This document shows, one piece after another, positions 1 to 12,072 of a stretch of 64,000 bases of DNA. Where the stretch lies: contig OZ029925.1 in NCBI GenBank assembly GCA_964023275.1, positions 5,206,003 to 5,270,002 on the forward strand, read 5' to 3'. How positions within the stretch are numbered: the first letter of the stretch is position 1; each line of letters starts with the position of its first letter. Source of the DNA: Norana najaformis (lineage: Eukaryota; Annelida; Clitellata; Crassiclitellata; Hormogastridae). Under the pieces are notes generated by a model. The model was not told where the DNA came from and searched no databases. It was given only the letters and a program-made list of their open reading frames with translations. The position numbers and the translations under genes are program-made.

Positions 1-440
1 GGACTACCGTCTAAGTATATCAGCCAGTTACAGCCTGACCTATTCGTGGAAATGAGGTCAAGGGCGACTCGATCAGAGTCCTGATTGTTCGTCTTATTTA
101 TATATGTTCACATATGTATGAATATATGCGTGTATATAAATACATATATTTGCCTACATATACTGTGTGTATATATATATATTTCTCACATAATGTATAT
201 ACCCTTTATATATATATATATCTTATGTATGCCACATATAATGTATATATTATATATTAATGCTTGCATATGTGTATGTCTATAGTATCATGCGTATATA
301 TATATATATATAAAGAGAGTATATTTGCGAAAGGAATGACTGCACTGATTGTGGTAAGAATGAGGTTTAGCATAAGATTCGCTCTTTGAGACAGTGTTGC
401 TATTGTGTGCCATCTTATCCCACTCCGTGCGATTTACCTA
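1..440. repeat. AT-rich spacer with (TA)n and (GTATAT)n microsatellites
   Basis: Positions about 85-320 are alternating TA/TG/CA tracts, with long runs of TATATA near 170-180, 205-220 and 295-312. Short open frames here are by-products of the simple sequence. I see no gene. Confidence 0.8.
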
Positions 441-1316
441 TTCCGTGTTTGAAGCGTGAAGACCCGTTATCACACAAGACGGCGCTCTGTGCTGGCCGCC
501 ATGCAGTGGCCTGTATCGCTGCCCCGACGTAGTCCACGGTCCGGGCCGCTGTCCGTGTGTCTGTCTCCGCGTGTACTTCAACACAACTCGACGGACCGAG
601 TCCATCCCGGGTTGTTTAATATTGCAATTACGGTCCGCGGCGCCATTCTCGTGACCCCAAGAGCACCAACCCCCTCTGTTCAATCCCACCAGCCCCTCGG
701 GAATCGCGAAACTATTACCACGAACATCGATATAATATTATCTCTGTCCCGCTGTACAGGACGCCATCGATTTTATGTCCATTTAATTTATACACAATAA
801 TTAATCGAGCATGCGAGCCGAAGAAGCCGTTGCATGCAACATCAAAGATCTCGCCTCTTTGCGCATGCGTGCAAACTTCGCGCATGCTTCCACGTGTACA
901 GAAACCGCGTCAAAGGCCTGTGCTGCGAGGACGGACCCTCTTTTCCCTTCCGAAACAATTCGATACAGCCCGAAGAAAACACGTGGGCACGCAACGCCTG
1001 CATGCGTTTGGCAATCGTGCGACAAGGATGATGCAGCCATCTCCCTCCCTGGAAACGGAGGAAATTCAATCAGGGGCGTTCGCAAGATCTTAAGGGAAAC
1101 GGGACAAGTCTGCATGCAGCTCGCCGGTCATAAACGGATAGCGCATCTTGATTAAATCTGGCCTCCGATGTATTAAACAAGACGTGTGGCGACACTACAA
1201 GGACACGCACGTAAAGCTGTTGTAGTTGGTGGAGAACTGTGTTGTGGAGGTGTTCCGTCGATACGTTAGTGCTGGGGTACTAATTAGTTGATAGCAGGAG
1301 ACAACAGACGCCAGAA
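440..1316 (+). promoter_or_regulatory. CpG-rich 5' flank and leader of the protocadherin gene
   Basis: Base composition changes from AT-rich to markedly CpG-rich at about 440 and stays so up to the start codon at 1317. A 12-base site TGCGCATGCGTG near 861 resembles the NRF-1 recognition sequence, and CGCGCATGC follows at about 879. Overlapping open frames exist on both strands at 438-1155, as expected in GC-rich DNA; none shows a recognisable domain. I infer promoter plus 5' UTR from position and composition. The transcription start cannot be placed. Confidence 0.5.
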
Positions 1317-4300
1317 ATGACTTCGGTTGGGTGCATCTTCTCAGTCGTTGGTCTTCTGTTTCTGCTTCGATCAGAAACAGTTCAGTTGGAGGACGTTATT
1401 CTGAGATATCGAATACCAGAGGAGATTTATCGCGGCTCTGTAGTTGGAGATGTCAAGAAAGACTTAAAAGTCGGCTACAGCCGCGAGGTGCTGTCTAAGC
1501 TCGAGTTCCGCATCATCTCCCATGCGGCGATTCCGGTCGTGATCGGTCCCAACAGCGGCGTCATCGTCACAGACGGACGAGTAGACCGTGACGCCCTTAG
1601 GCACTGCGGACAGCAGGACGTCTGCGAGACTGCCATAGACGTAGCCATAATACCAGCAGAGCATTTCCGCATAGTAAAGGTCTCCATCGAGATCGTGGAC
1701 GTGAACGACAACGCGCCCGTGTTCGAAGAGCAGACGGCGGTAGAGATCTCACTGCGCGAGTCTGCTTCCACCGGAAATAGTTTTCCTCTTCCGGTAGCGT
1801 CAGACGCCGACGGCCGTCAGTACGGAATCAAAAGGTACCACCTGACGTCCGATACTTCGTCGCTTGCCCTCAGCGTCGTGGCAAGAAGAGACGGGACCTT
1901 GGAACCACGACTCCTGGTCAAGGAAACACTGGACAGGGAGGCCAAGGACAGGTATCGGCTGTTGTTGACCGCTCATGACGGTGGCCTGCCGTCGAGAAAC
2001 GCCTCGATTGAAGTGTTGGTAACTGTACTCGATTCCAACGATCACAGTCCGGAGTTCGAGTCGCCGAGTTACGAGGTGTCGGTGGTGGAGAACTTGGCGA
2101 TCGGGACCTCGGTCCTGTCCGTCCGGGCGACCGACAAAGACGCCGGACAGAACTCCGAGATAGTGTATCGCTTCTCGGACCAGACGAATGCGCTCTACGG
2201 GCACCTGTTCGGTATCGACAATTCTACCGGTACAGTTACAATCAGAGGCGAGATCGATTTCGAGAAAGTGAACGTCTACCACCTGACGGTGTTGGCCTTT
2301 GACCTCGGGCCCGATTCGTTGCCGGCGGACGCTGCCGTGATCATTCGTGTGCTCGACGTAAATGACCATCCGCCGGAGCTGGTTGTCAGCACCGTGTCTG
2401 CTCGGTTGCACACGGACAGCATCGGCGTTCTGGAAAACCTCAGCATCGGAAGCTTCGTGGCTCACCTTTCGGTCTTGGACCTCGACGAGGGACTCAACAG
2501 CCAGGTCGCCTGCAACATCTCAGACGACTCCACCGCCGATGCCCCGTCGTTCGCCTTGCTCGACCGTCGTCCGAGGGAGTACCATATCATCACGGCCGAC
2601 CAGCTGGACCGCGAAACCCGGTCACGGTACCATCCGGAGCTCACCTGTTGGGACGGTGGTCAGGCTCCTCACATATCACGACAGCGACTTACGGTCGAAG
2701 TTCTGGATGTCAACGACAATCGTCCGACGTTCACTCGACCGACATACGAGGCATCGTTGATCGAGAACAGTCCTCCGGGTACCATGATCCTTCAGGTGGT
2801 GGCCAGGGACGTTGACCTTGGGAAGAACGCCGAGTTTCGCTACGCCGTTGCTCCGGAAAGCGCCGCGGCATTTTCCGTCAACGAGGACGGTGTCATCGTC
2901 TCACGCAGAAGTTTCGATCGCGAAGAACTGACTGCGTTCAGCTTCACGGTTACGGCAACTGATCGGGGCAGTCTGCCTCTGACGGGAACCTCCCGAATCG
3001 TCATCAGTATCGTCGACCTTAACGACGAGCCCCCGATCTTCCGACGGCCCAGCTACACATTCAGTGTCGCCGAAAACCAACCGGAGGGGACTATAGTCGG
3101 CGCAGTTTGGGCGGAAGATCGAGACACGCCTCCCAACAACCACGTTCGGTATCTGATCGTTCCAGAGGCTCTGCCCGGGTTTGGATTCTTCACCATCGAC
3201 TCGGACATCGGGGCCATCTCTACGGCGCGGCCGTTAGACCGCGAGGAGGAGCCAGTCCACGACTTGATCGTGCTCGCCTATGACCGGGACCGACCGGAGT
3301 TCTCAGCCACTGCCCGGGTGAACGTTCAAGTCCTGGATGTCAACGACAATCGACCAGTATTTGTGTATCCGGCGGACACCAACGAAACGATCGATGTCTC
3401 CAACCGGGTACCCGTCGGTTACATCCTAGCGCGCGTGTCGGCGTTCGATGTGGACAGCGGGGAGAACGCTCGTCTCGTGTATTCCCTCAGGGACGGGGAA
3501 GGGACCGACGGTGATGGGGTGTTCGCTATTGACCCTGACACGGGGGATCTTTACACTAACGTCGCTTTCAACCACATCATCCTGCGCGTGTACGATCTTA
3601 TTATTTCTGCCCTTGACATGGGGCAACCGGCGAGCTGGACGGAGGTGCCACTTCGGGTCATCGTCAACGAGTCACTGACGATGGACTTCGCCCCAGCGGG
3701 GGGAGCCAGGGGTTCGAAGACCTCGGCCGTCGTATCGCCGCGAAACCTGATCGTGTTCGCGTTACTCATGGCCTGCTCGCTGGTCGCCAGTCTACTTCTG
3801 ACTGCGCTTGTCGTTACGCTCCAGCACTCGAAGCGGGGCAGGACTGGCGACCGGTCACGCATGGAAGCGCTCAAGGACTATCCTCCCAAGTCGATCTGTG
3901 GTCCAGGGATTCCGGAAAGGCTGGAGCAGTTCTCCGTCTCTGCAGCCCATGCGAGAAGGTCAAAGAGACGAGCTGCGGAAGATGGATTGTGCCGGAAAGA
4001 CTCGGAGCAGGTAGTAAAGGAAGCCGGGATAAAATGCAGTCTTTTGTTGTTCGTATTGTTGTGCAAATTCGCGGGATATGTCCGTCAAGATTAGAGCCGA
4101 AGGTTTCCGTTCTCGGCGGATTGTTAATGGCTGGAAATTTGCATAGAAATAGCTATTCTGCTTTGATCCACGGCGCATTACCCGCTTAAGAGAATTCGAA
4201 GACGGGGAGAGGAAAAGGAGAGAGGGAGAGAAGAAAGTGGGTCAAGGAGGGAAACAGGAGTAAGATGTATGTATGCATGTATTTGTGTGTGTGTTTGTAT

Positions 4301-6035
4301 CGTAATCGTAATCAGAGATTTATATAGCGCCTCTTCAAGAGAAACTAATCTGCGCTAGCCTAGACGATGTTAAATGTCGTTAAGGACAGAACATTCATCC
4401 ATTAGTAAACATTGCTCAGACAACTAGAAGAGTCACCAGTGGGAAGCACCCGTGCACACGTAGAGCCCTACCAACATCATGACTTCAGTTAAAAGATGAT
4501 AGCACGTTTAGAGTTCCTGAAGTGCGTAGCATCGAAGATGAGGAACAACGATGTATATATATACAAATAGGGAGCTAGGTATGAATGTATGTATGTATGT
4601 TGTGTGTCTGTATGTCTGTCTGTCTGTCTGTCTGTCTATATGTATGTATGTATGTATTCATATATATATATATATATATATATGTGTAAGTAAGTTCGTG
4701 CGTAGGGAGGTAGATAGGTGGATAGGTAATAGGTAGGTAAGTAGTAGGTAGATAGGTAGGTAGGTGGGCAGGTAAGTCTTAAGACCATTGATTTATCGCC
4801 TTTTGATAATCTTAAAAAATCTAGACCTATACCATTTTAGGGCGCTTCTATTCATTTAGCGCCTTCTTGCCTAAATTGCTGGTATGACGAACTGACGGAG
4901 GGATCGGGTGGTGCATTATGTAGTCAACCATATCGCAACTTGTAATATTTCCAGTTGATGTTATTATGACGTAACCGCAGTAGTTTTCTTCTGTCGGCGA
5001 ATCAATAAGCAGCTTCAAATAATCTGACCGATTGCATCGTATTATATTGCATTGTATTGCGTTGTATTGTATTGTATTGCATAGCATTGTATTGTATTGT
5101 ATTGTATTGCATTCCATAGCATTGTATTGTATTGCATAGCATTGTATTGTATTGTATTGCATTCCATAGCATTGTATTGTATTGCATAGCATTGTATTGT
5201 ATTGCATAGCATTGTATTGTATTGTATTGTATTGCATTCCATAGCATTGTATTGTATTGCATTGTATTGCATTGCATAGCATTGTATTGTATTGCATTGT
5301 ATTGCATTGCATAGCATTGTATTGTATTGCATAGCATTGTATTGTATTGTATTGTATTGCATTCCATAGCATTGTATTGTATTGCATTGTATTGCATTGC
5401 ATAGCATTGTATTGTATTGCATTGTATTGCATTGCATAGCATTGTATTGTATTGCATAGCATTGTATGTATTGCATTGCATTGCATTGTATTGTATTGGA
5501 TAGCATTGTATTGCATTGTATTGCATTGCATTGCATTGTATTGCATTGTATTGTATTGCATTGTATTGTATTGCATTGTATTGCATTGTATTGTATTGTA
5601 TTGGATTGTATTGTATTGCATTGCATTGTATTGTATCTTTTACGACATACACAGGTCGCCAGTTTTCTAAAAGACCGGGTCCGTCGTAACCGAGGAGACA
5701 AACGCCCGACGATATCTTTTGTCTCCGTCATCGGCCAAGTCGAGCATGGCACCAGCAGCAGCCGGTCACGTGATACCAGACCGGATGTAGCAGCGACAAT
5801 CATCCATCCGCATCCTCTTCATCACCAGCAGCAGCAATCGGACTCTGCTTCTGCAACAGCTGAACGGTACTACGGACTACACGTGCCACCCCGTCCCGCT
5901 CCCGGCATCAGTCCCCACCCGAGGATCGTGCAGCAGCATATCTACGGATGCGATGGGCGTTCGAGGGGCCAGCGACGGTCGAACGAAGGAGTTTATGGTT
6001 GCACAGCTATTGACCGAATCTCGACGATCGAATAG
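1317..6035 (+). CDS. Protocadherin with seven cadherin repeats, two coding exons
   Basis: Calcium-dependent homophilic adhesion receptor of the plasma membrane. Exon 1 (1317-4010) codes for a signal peptide (residues 1-22), seven cadherin repeats and a membrane helix near residues 809-836. Repeat boundaries are marked by the calcium motifs DVNDNAP (~126), DSNDHSP (~238), DVNDHPP (~346), DVNDNRP (~463), DLNDEPP (~566) and DVNDNRP (~672); the seventh, membrane-proximal repeat lacks the final motif, as usual. LDRE-type motifs recur. Seven repeats on one large exon resemble delta-type protocadherins. At 4010 a good donor (CAG/GTAGTA, phase 0) can join an acceptor at 5654 (ACACAG/GTC) whose exon 5655-6035 is open in the same phase, adding 126 residues rich in Arg, Ser, His and Gln before TAG; that product is 1024 residues. 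Without splicing the frame stops at 4094 (925 residues) after an odd hydrophobic end. The ectodomain call is near certain; exon 2 is inferred. Confidence 0.9.
4011..5654 (+). other. Inferred protocadherin intron with microsatellites
   Basis: GT-AG bounded and phase 0. From about 4265 it holds GTAT, GTCT, TA and GGTA microsatellites (4550-4770) and a dispersed repeat at about 4300-4520 with the TTTATATAGCGCC motif, then the pentanucleotide satellite listed separately. The first 84 bases are also open as the unspliced end of exon 1. Confidence 0.55.
5041..5636. repeat. Pentanucleotide satellite (ATTGT/ATTGC)n
   Basis: About 120 units of ATTGT or ATTGC, interrupted at intervals by ATAGC and ATTCC variants that recur in blocks, so there is higher-order structure. 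Because the unit is 5 bases and stop-free, both strands carry long open frames of period five residues; they are not genes. The array ends 18 bases before the inferred acceptor of protocadherin exon 2. Confidence 0.97.
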
Positions 6036-6266
6036 AGCGATACGACGCAGCGGAGAAGGAGATGGAAACGCCAACGAGTTTTTCTCTTCGTCTCCAGGGA
6101 AGGCGATGGCCAGTATATTGAGTCACTCCGCCGCCTAATGACAGGAGTTCGACGACTCGTCGCTTACAGCTTTAGATATGCCGCGGAGAGCAATTCTGTT
6201 GCCTCTTTTGGAAGCAATCCGCTCGAGAGAAATGATGCTTAGGAATAGAATACTCAAGAAAGACAC
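6036..6266 (+). other. Region after protocadherin exon 2, no gene seen
   Basis: Moderately GC-rich sequence between the TAG at 6033-6035 and the 27-bp minisatellite, probably 3' UTR. An AATAAA at 7405-7410 is the first plausible polyadenylation signal I noticed; if it is used, the minisatellite is transcribed within the 3' UTR. Confidence 0.35.
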
Positions 6267-7148
6267 GATGATTATGATGATGCTGAAGACGACGATGATT
6301 ATGATGATGCTGAAGACGACGATGATTATGATGATGCTGAAGACGACGATGATTATGATGATGCTGAAGACGACGATGATTATGATGATGCTGAAGACGA
6401 CGATGATTATGATGATGCTGAAGACGACGATGATAATGATGATGCTGAAGACGACGATGATTATGATGATGCTGAAGACGACGATGATAATGATGATGCT
6501 GAAGACGACGATGATTATGATGATGCTGAAGACGACGATGATTATGATGATGCTGAAGACGACGATGATTATGATGATGCTGAAGACGACGATGATAATG
6601 ATGATGCTGAAGACGACGATGATTATGATGATGCTGAAGACGACGATGATTATGATGATGCTGAAGACGACGATGATAATGATGATGCTGAAGACGACGA
6701 TGATTATGATGATGCTGAAGACGACGATGATTATGATGATGCTGAAGACGACGATGATAATGATGATGCTGAAGACGACGATGATTATGATGATGCTGAA
6801 GACGACGATGATTATGATGATGCTGAAGACGACGATGATTATGATGATGCTGAAGACGACGATGATAATGATGATGCTGAAGACGACGATGATTATGATG
6901 ATGCTGAAGACGACGATGATTATGATGATGCTGAAGACGACGATGATTATGATGATGCTGAAGACGACGATGATTATGATGATGCTGAAGACGACGATGA
7001 TTATGATGATGCTGAAGACGACGATGATTATGATGATGCTGAAGACGACGATGATAATGATGATGCTGAAGACGACGATGATTATGATGATGCTGAAGAC
7101 GACGATGATAATGATGATGCTGAAGACGACGATGATTATGATGATGAT
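6267..7148. repeat. 27-bp minisatellite, about 33 copies
   Basis: Near-perfect tandem array of a 27-base unit (GATGATTATGATGATGCTGA plus AGACGAC). The main variation is a single T/A change (GATTAT versus GATAAT) shared by a subset of copies. As 27 is a multiple of three, frames stay open throughout: plus-strand MIMMMLKTT, plus-strand DDDDYDDAE (stop-free from about 6250 to 7165 but without ATG) and minus-strand HHNHRRLQH. Degenerate GAT repeats continue to about 7380. The T/A change is silent only in the MIMMMLKTT frame. I do not call a gene. Confidence 0.97.
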
Positions 7149-7437
7149 AGGAGAGCAATACTTTAGCTTATTCTGGAGACAATTTCCTCCAATTCATAGT
7201 AGACCTTAGCATTATTCAAGAATTACACGATGATGATGATGACGATGATGACTACGATGATGATGATAATTATGATGATGATAATAATTATTATGATGGA
7301 TGATTATGGATGATTTTGATGGGTTTAGGCGACGACCATGATGATGATAACGACAACTACAACAACTATAATGAAGACTACTGTAAAGTTGTGATTATGA
7401 TAAAAATAAAGACCATTTGAAGGAAAGTTGAAACATC

Positions 7438-7773
7438 CAGTGGCGTAGCTAAGTCATTGCCAGATTGACTTATAAATATATGACATATGACATCAAATTA
7501 TCTTCTTTATTACTCCTGATGAAATGGAGACAGACAGACATACAGACAGACATACAGACAGACAGACGGACGGAGGGATGGAGGGACAGAGAGGAACTTG
7601 ATCAGTTCAACTCCAGAGATGGGATTCAGTAGGCTTTTGGATATTTTGGAAATTTTGGTGCAGATTACTAAAATATGTCTTTACAAATATAATTAAATTG
7701 CCTCTTGGCCCCCTTTCAACAACGCCACTAGGGGCGGCCTCACCAATCGACCCCTAGCTGCATGTGCACCACT
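7438..7773. mobile_element. Possible non-autonomous DNA transposon (CAGTGG ends)
   Basis: The left end reads CAGTGGCGTAGCTAAG. The right end, in reverse complement, reads CAGTGGTGCACATGCAGCTA, sharing CAGTGG and TAGCTA. Inside are a (CAGACAGACATA)n tract at about 7530-7580 and a second CGCCACTAGG motif near 7725. No coding capacity and no convincing target-site duplication. CAGTGGCGTAGCTA-type ends are familiar from MITE-like repeats, but the assignment is tentative. Confidence 0.4.
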
Positions 7774-9290
7774 GTAAAATCTATGATACAGTTTTTCAAA
7801 CTCAAACTTAGGTTATTGTAATCGTAATCGTAAGCTCGAAATTTCTACAGTGCCCACCGAAAACCACATAACTGGGAACAGATTATTCATAGGAGCTCAG
7901 TCAAAAAAATCGACAAGCAAAGGGTTCAGTTCCAGGTCAAGATCCAAAAGTGGGTTAATATCTTGACATCTAAGGAATATTTGAGCTAATTTGGTACTAA
8001 ATTTCAAACGGACTCTTTAAGATGATCATGGTATTGTGTTGCAGCGTAACGATTATTGTTATACAGACTATTATAGAGCTCAAAGCAATTCAGTTAAACC
8101 CTGACAAAACTGTTCTCACACTTACTTATTTGATATTTTCTATTCAGCCGTTCTTTCGTGACTAGTATGTTTGACTTCATCTTTTACCTTTAGCAGTTGT
8201 ATCCCGGAATACATTATTTATTATTTACCTTGGTTTTGAAACAGATTTTTTTGTTGGGTAGTTTTGTTGCTAAGCTTTGTCGAATAAATTCAGATTGTAA
8301 CTATGTTTGACGCTAAGTGTAGTTTGAGAGCTTTAAGTTGTCATAAGTCGTATTTGATGAAAATGCCAACTAATGGTTTTACCTGCAGCATGGAGTTGAT
8401 CGAGCTCGCAACTCATTGTGCCATCTAGCGAACATTCCAAATTATTAAAGCTTTCGTATGTTTTGGACAAAAGTAAAACGTAAGATTTGCCATTGGAGTC
8501 GTGCTTACAAATTTAAGTTGCGACACTAAGGTTGATTGTAAGTTTAGGCTTTGTTGACTGCGGGACAGTCGTACGGTAAAAAAAACTGCACAGGTGACTT
8601 CACTAAATGGCGAGGTCAAGAATATGGAGCATTTTGAGGTAGGAATGAAGTTACAAGCCCATTCGTTTATTTGATGTATAAAAATTGGATCTATCGTGCT
8701 GTATGATTAGATACCAATGGTGAAATGTGAGTGAATTTATCTTGTGACTTGATTTTGGAAGGTGTTGGTGACGAATTCAGCTGGCCTGTTCTTTTGTGAT
8801 GAACTGTTACACTAGCCTCATCTTTGAAAGGATGCTGTATAAATAACTGTTAACAATGGTGCTTATGTGTATGTTTGTGTGTATACTTGTACGTATCTGG
8901 TTATTTATATAGCACCTTTTAAAATTGCTTAAAGATGTTTAATGTGAATATGTGAATTAGAATTCCTGGTGTTGTTGATTAATGTTAATGTGAATTTGCA
9001 TGTTATGTGCAGTTACTAACATGAGATGACTTGCTGGCAATCCAGCACGTGCACAGGTCGTAATTCAGTCACACCCTTGTGAGGAATTTGGGGCATACAA
9101 GTTGAGCCAGAGATCCTTGTAATGTAATATATTCTTGCAATATAATACTACTGGAGCTATGTTCTTCTGTTTCCCTGGTGTAATGGATTTTCACTGGATA
9201 TATCTGACGAATTATGATTTGACTTGAAGTGATGATCATTGGATGCCTAGTGCATAGACGATGAATGATAGTGGCACTATAGAAGCTTAC
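7774..9290. other. AT-rich spacer with copies of a short dispersed repeat
   Basis: No gene seen. Positions 7815-7950 carry a dispersed repeat (key words GTAATCGTAAGCTCGAAATT, TTATTCATAGGAGCTCAGTC, TTCCAGGTCAAGATCCAAAA) that recurs at 54400-54545 and 55845-55985 and inverted at about 20803, 25205, 51940, 52415-52510 and 52720. A TTTATATAGCACC motif is at about 8903. Confidence 0.6.
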
Positions 9291-9461
9291 ATCACATTTG
9301 TTTGTATGTATGTAAATATCTGTGTATGCATTTATGTATGTATGTATGTATGTGTGTATGTATGTATGCATGTATGTATTCATGTATGTATGTATATGTA
9401 CAATATGGATATATGTATATATGAATGTACGAGTATGTGTGTGTGCATGTATGTATGTATG

Positions 9462-9495
<34 letters not shown>

Positions 9496-9520
9496 TGTAT
9501 GTATGTCTGTATGTAGCAGA
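9291..9520. repeat. (GTAT)n microsatellite
   Basis: Long GTAT/GTAC/GCAT tetranucleotide tract. Open frames such as MYVCMYVCM on plus and YIHTYIHTY on minus are produced by the repeat and are not genes. Confidence 0.95.
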
Positions 9521-9911
9521 GCTTTTATGCAGTGCGTTTTAAGAATCTGGTGTTTATGTGACTGATCGAAATAGATGCCTGTTAAATTGAAAACAGAACA
9601 TATGTTATGGAAGTCATTAGATTAGATTAGCCCAGTGTTGTTTGATGTCCCACAGTTGAGAGCAGATGGAGTCTTTTGAAGACAATTAAGGGTTGTTTCA
9701 CAAACAAAGTTAATAGATTACCAAACACATCAGCTCAGAGTTACAACACGATACAGTACTTTTAAAGTATAAAGTTGTAACTGTAATTCCCTGCCAGCAT
9801 AGTAAAGTAAAGCTGCCTTGTCCCATGAGGAACATAGGGGAGGCGCATATTTTCTTTTCGTAGGCCCATAAGCCGGCAGTGGACAAATTCCAGGGTAATG
9901 GGTCCAGTGCA

Positions 9912-10312
9912 TATAGACCCATATAGACCCTATACGGGTCTCATGTGGGAGTATGGGTCCTTCATGCTGGCGAACCTGTGGTCATAGTATGACATATTGG
10001 TCTATTGGTAACAGGTCAGTGATCATGTGGTTTTGGGATGGACTCCGTGTAACGACCCTCTTGTTTGCACGCTTGTCCAGTGCATTGCAGAATTTGCTGT
10101 TTACTTCCCAGCTTATGTTGGTGCCAAATTATACTGCTTGGTGACAGAAGCACATGTGTGCAAACAACAGGGTCGTCACACTGAGTTGAACCCGAAACCG
10201 CATGATCATTGACCAATGGACCAATATGTTATGCTATGACCACACAGTCACCAGCATGAAGGACCCATATTCCCACATGAGACCAGTATAGGGTCCGTAT
10301 GGGTCCCATCCT
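9912..10312. mobile_element. Inverted pair of tRNA-derived SINE copies (long palindrome)
   Basis: Positions 9912-10071 and the reverse complement of 10157-10312 are close matches over about 155 bases, sharing blocks such as ATGGGTCCTTCATGCTGG and TTTGCAC. Each arm has a B-box-like GGTTTYGGG..TCNACTC. The 85-base centre matches the SINE body seen at 37725-37945, 48285-48530 and 49538-49790 (TTACTTCCCAGCTTATG, GGTNCCAAATT). A further body fragment lies at 9830-9910. The unit could fold into a hairpin as RNA or as single-stranded DNA. Confidence 0.75.
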
Positions 10313-11100
10313 ACGCTTATGTGTATGCTGGCTGGGCATGAACATGCTAGTAATTGTTATTGACCTGACTGAGGCTTAAATTTGGTACCACGTCTTTTGA
10401 TGCCTTGTGCATTAGACGCCGGTGCCATAGAAGTTGCTAACTGATGAGGATGTTGATTGCAAATTTTGTATAGCGCCTGTTCAAGAGAAACCTCTCTTTA
10501 TCAGATGTGCAACATTGCAGAGCTGTACATAATGGCACCAGTGTCAGTAGATGTCTGTGAGTCAGCCTTTGTTCTGGAAATTCGAAGAACAAGGAAGGAC
10601 CGAAAATGAACAGATGCTCAAGAGGAGGATACACTTCGATAATTAATTATTATTTATTGATGCACGGATGTTATTACTGATATAGCGATGCACTCATTGG
10701 CGCGTGCGCAGTTTGGCAAGCATTCAGAATGTTCGTAATGGATTGTGCATTATTGTGACAGCACTTGGAAGTTTTAAGATTATTATTAGAATGCAGATGT
10801 ACATTATCATAATGCGTTGTACATTATCATAATGCGTTGTACATTATCATAATGGCGCTTTAGAAGTTACGAGATTAGATTAGATTAGATTAGAATGGAA
10901 AATGTGCGGAGGAGGGTGCCAACGGAGGCACGCTGGCCATGTCTTAAGTGCTTTCATCTGGGTTTAAAAAGCCTGTGTAGAGGACAAAGGGCAGGGGTGA
11001 AAGGACGTATTCTGAGGATGCCTTGCCCCTAAATTCAGATGCATGGTGCTGTGGCAGGCAAGCCGTATGGGTCTGGAAGTGGTTAGTTAGCTGAATGGCA
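10313..11100. other. Spacer with small tandem repeats
   Basis: No gene seen. Three exact-phase 20-base repeats (ACATTATCATAATGCGTTGT) start at 10801, 10821 and 10841, followed by (GATTA)n at about 10870. A dispersed repeat with TATAGCGCCTGTTCAAGAGA lies at about 10440-10640, related to the one at 4300-4520. Confidence 0.6.
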
Positions 11101-11512
11101 AATGTGCGGAATGTTAAATGCATGCATTTCCGAATTTCCAAATGTTAAGTGCACACATTTCCAAATTTCGAAAAATTAAATGCATGTATTTCCAAATTTC
11201 CAAATACTAAATGCATGCATTTCGAAATTTCCAAATATTTAATTGCACACAATTTCAAATTTCCAAATGTTAAATGGACGCATTTTCCAAATTCAAATGT
11301 GAAATGCACATATTTCCAAATTTCCTAGTATTAAATGCACACATTTCAAAATTTCCAAATGTTTATTGCACACATATAAAAATTTCCAAATATTAAATGC
11401 ACACATTTCCAAATGTTAAATACACACATTCCCAAATTTTCCAGTAGTGTTTAAATGACTCTGAATGGCAAGTGTACATAATGTTAAATGCATGCATTTC
11501 CAAATGCGTGGG
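11100..11512. repeat. Degenerate minisatellite (AAATGTTAAATGCACACATTTCC type)
   Basis: About a dozen imperfect copies of a unit of roughly 30 bases built from AAATGTTAAATGCA followed by YAYATTTCCAAATTTCC. Copies differ by substitutions and small indels, so the array looks old. Confidence 0.85.
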
Positions 11513-12072
11513 AGTGTTTGATGCACAAAAATTCCAGTTGTGGAGAATCTCCACAAAACCTCATCCAGTTCGTCTTAAAAATCTCAGAAAAATCTCCGTC
11601 TTTGGTCCACCCAGGAGGAACATCAGAACATCCTTGAGTTGCCAGCCACTTGTGTTGAGTTATTGAGTTCAGAGGTCATCCTGCTTCAAACTGTGTACTA
11701 AGTGTGTCGCAAATCTATTTAAAAATCGAGGAACAGTGGCCATCAAAAGAAGGTCTTCACTTGAACTTCGTTCCTAGTTGCTGGTGCCCAACTGAACCTC
11801 TCCAAACAGGCATGGGAACGAATCGGACTGTGATTTTTGCCTGAAATTGTATAAACACTGATCAGGCCTATGTTTCGAGATAAGTGATTTTAGGATCTCA
11901 GTAAAAACAACTCTTCAAAAGTTTCAGTAAAAACTTTCTTTGCGTTGGAAAAACGCAACTGGTTGGCTTGTTCTGTGCAGTGGATTCTTGACGCTTGATG
12001 TGGACTTATTTCCTTTTGAGCATTCAAAGGTCAGGAAGAAAGTTTCTTTAGTTGGGGTTTGTAGGAAGTGCA
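11513..12072. other. Unassigned spacer
   Basis: No gene, RNA or repeat that I recognise. Confidence 0.4.

Noticed and set aside
1800-2465. 221-residue minus-strand frame within the protocadherin exon
   Set aside because: Shadow of the GC-rich coding exon; the plus frame has clear cadherin motifs.
4848-5803. Long open frames of MQYN/TIQYN and CIVLHCIALY type
   Set aside because: Produced by a stop-free pentanucleotide satellite in every frame. Only the part after 5655 is considered coding.
6172-7209. 328- and 343-residue frames on opposite strands (HHHNHRRLQ and MIMMMLKTT repeats)
   Set aside because: Both come from the 27-bp minisatellite; no homology or splice context supports either.
9069-9542. 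Frames rich in YIHT, MYVC
   Set aside because: They arise from the (GTAT)n microsatellite. The same applies to 13971-14538, 37449-37796 and 62521-62766.
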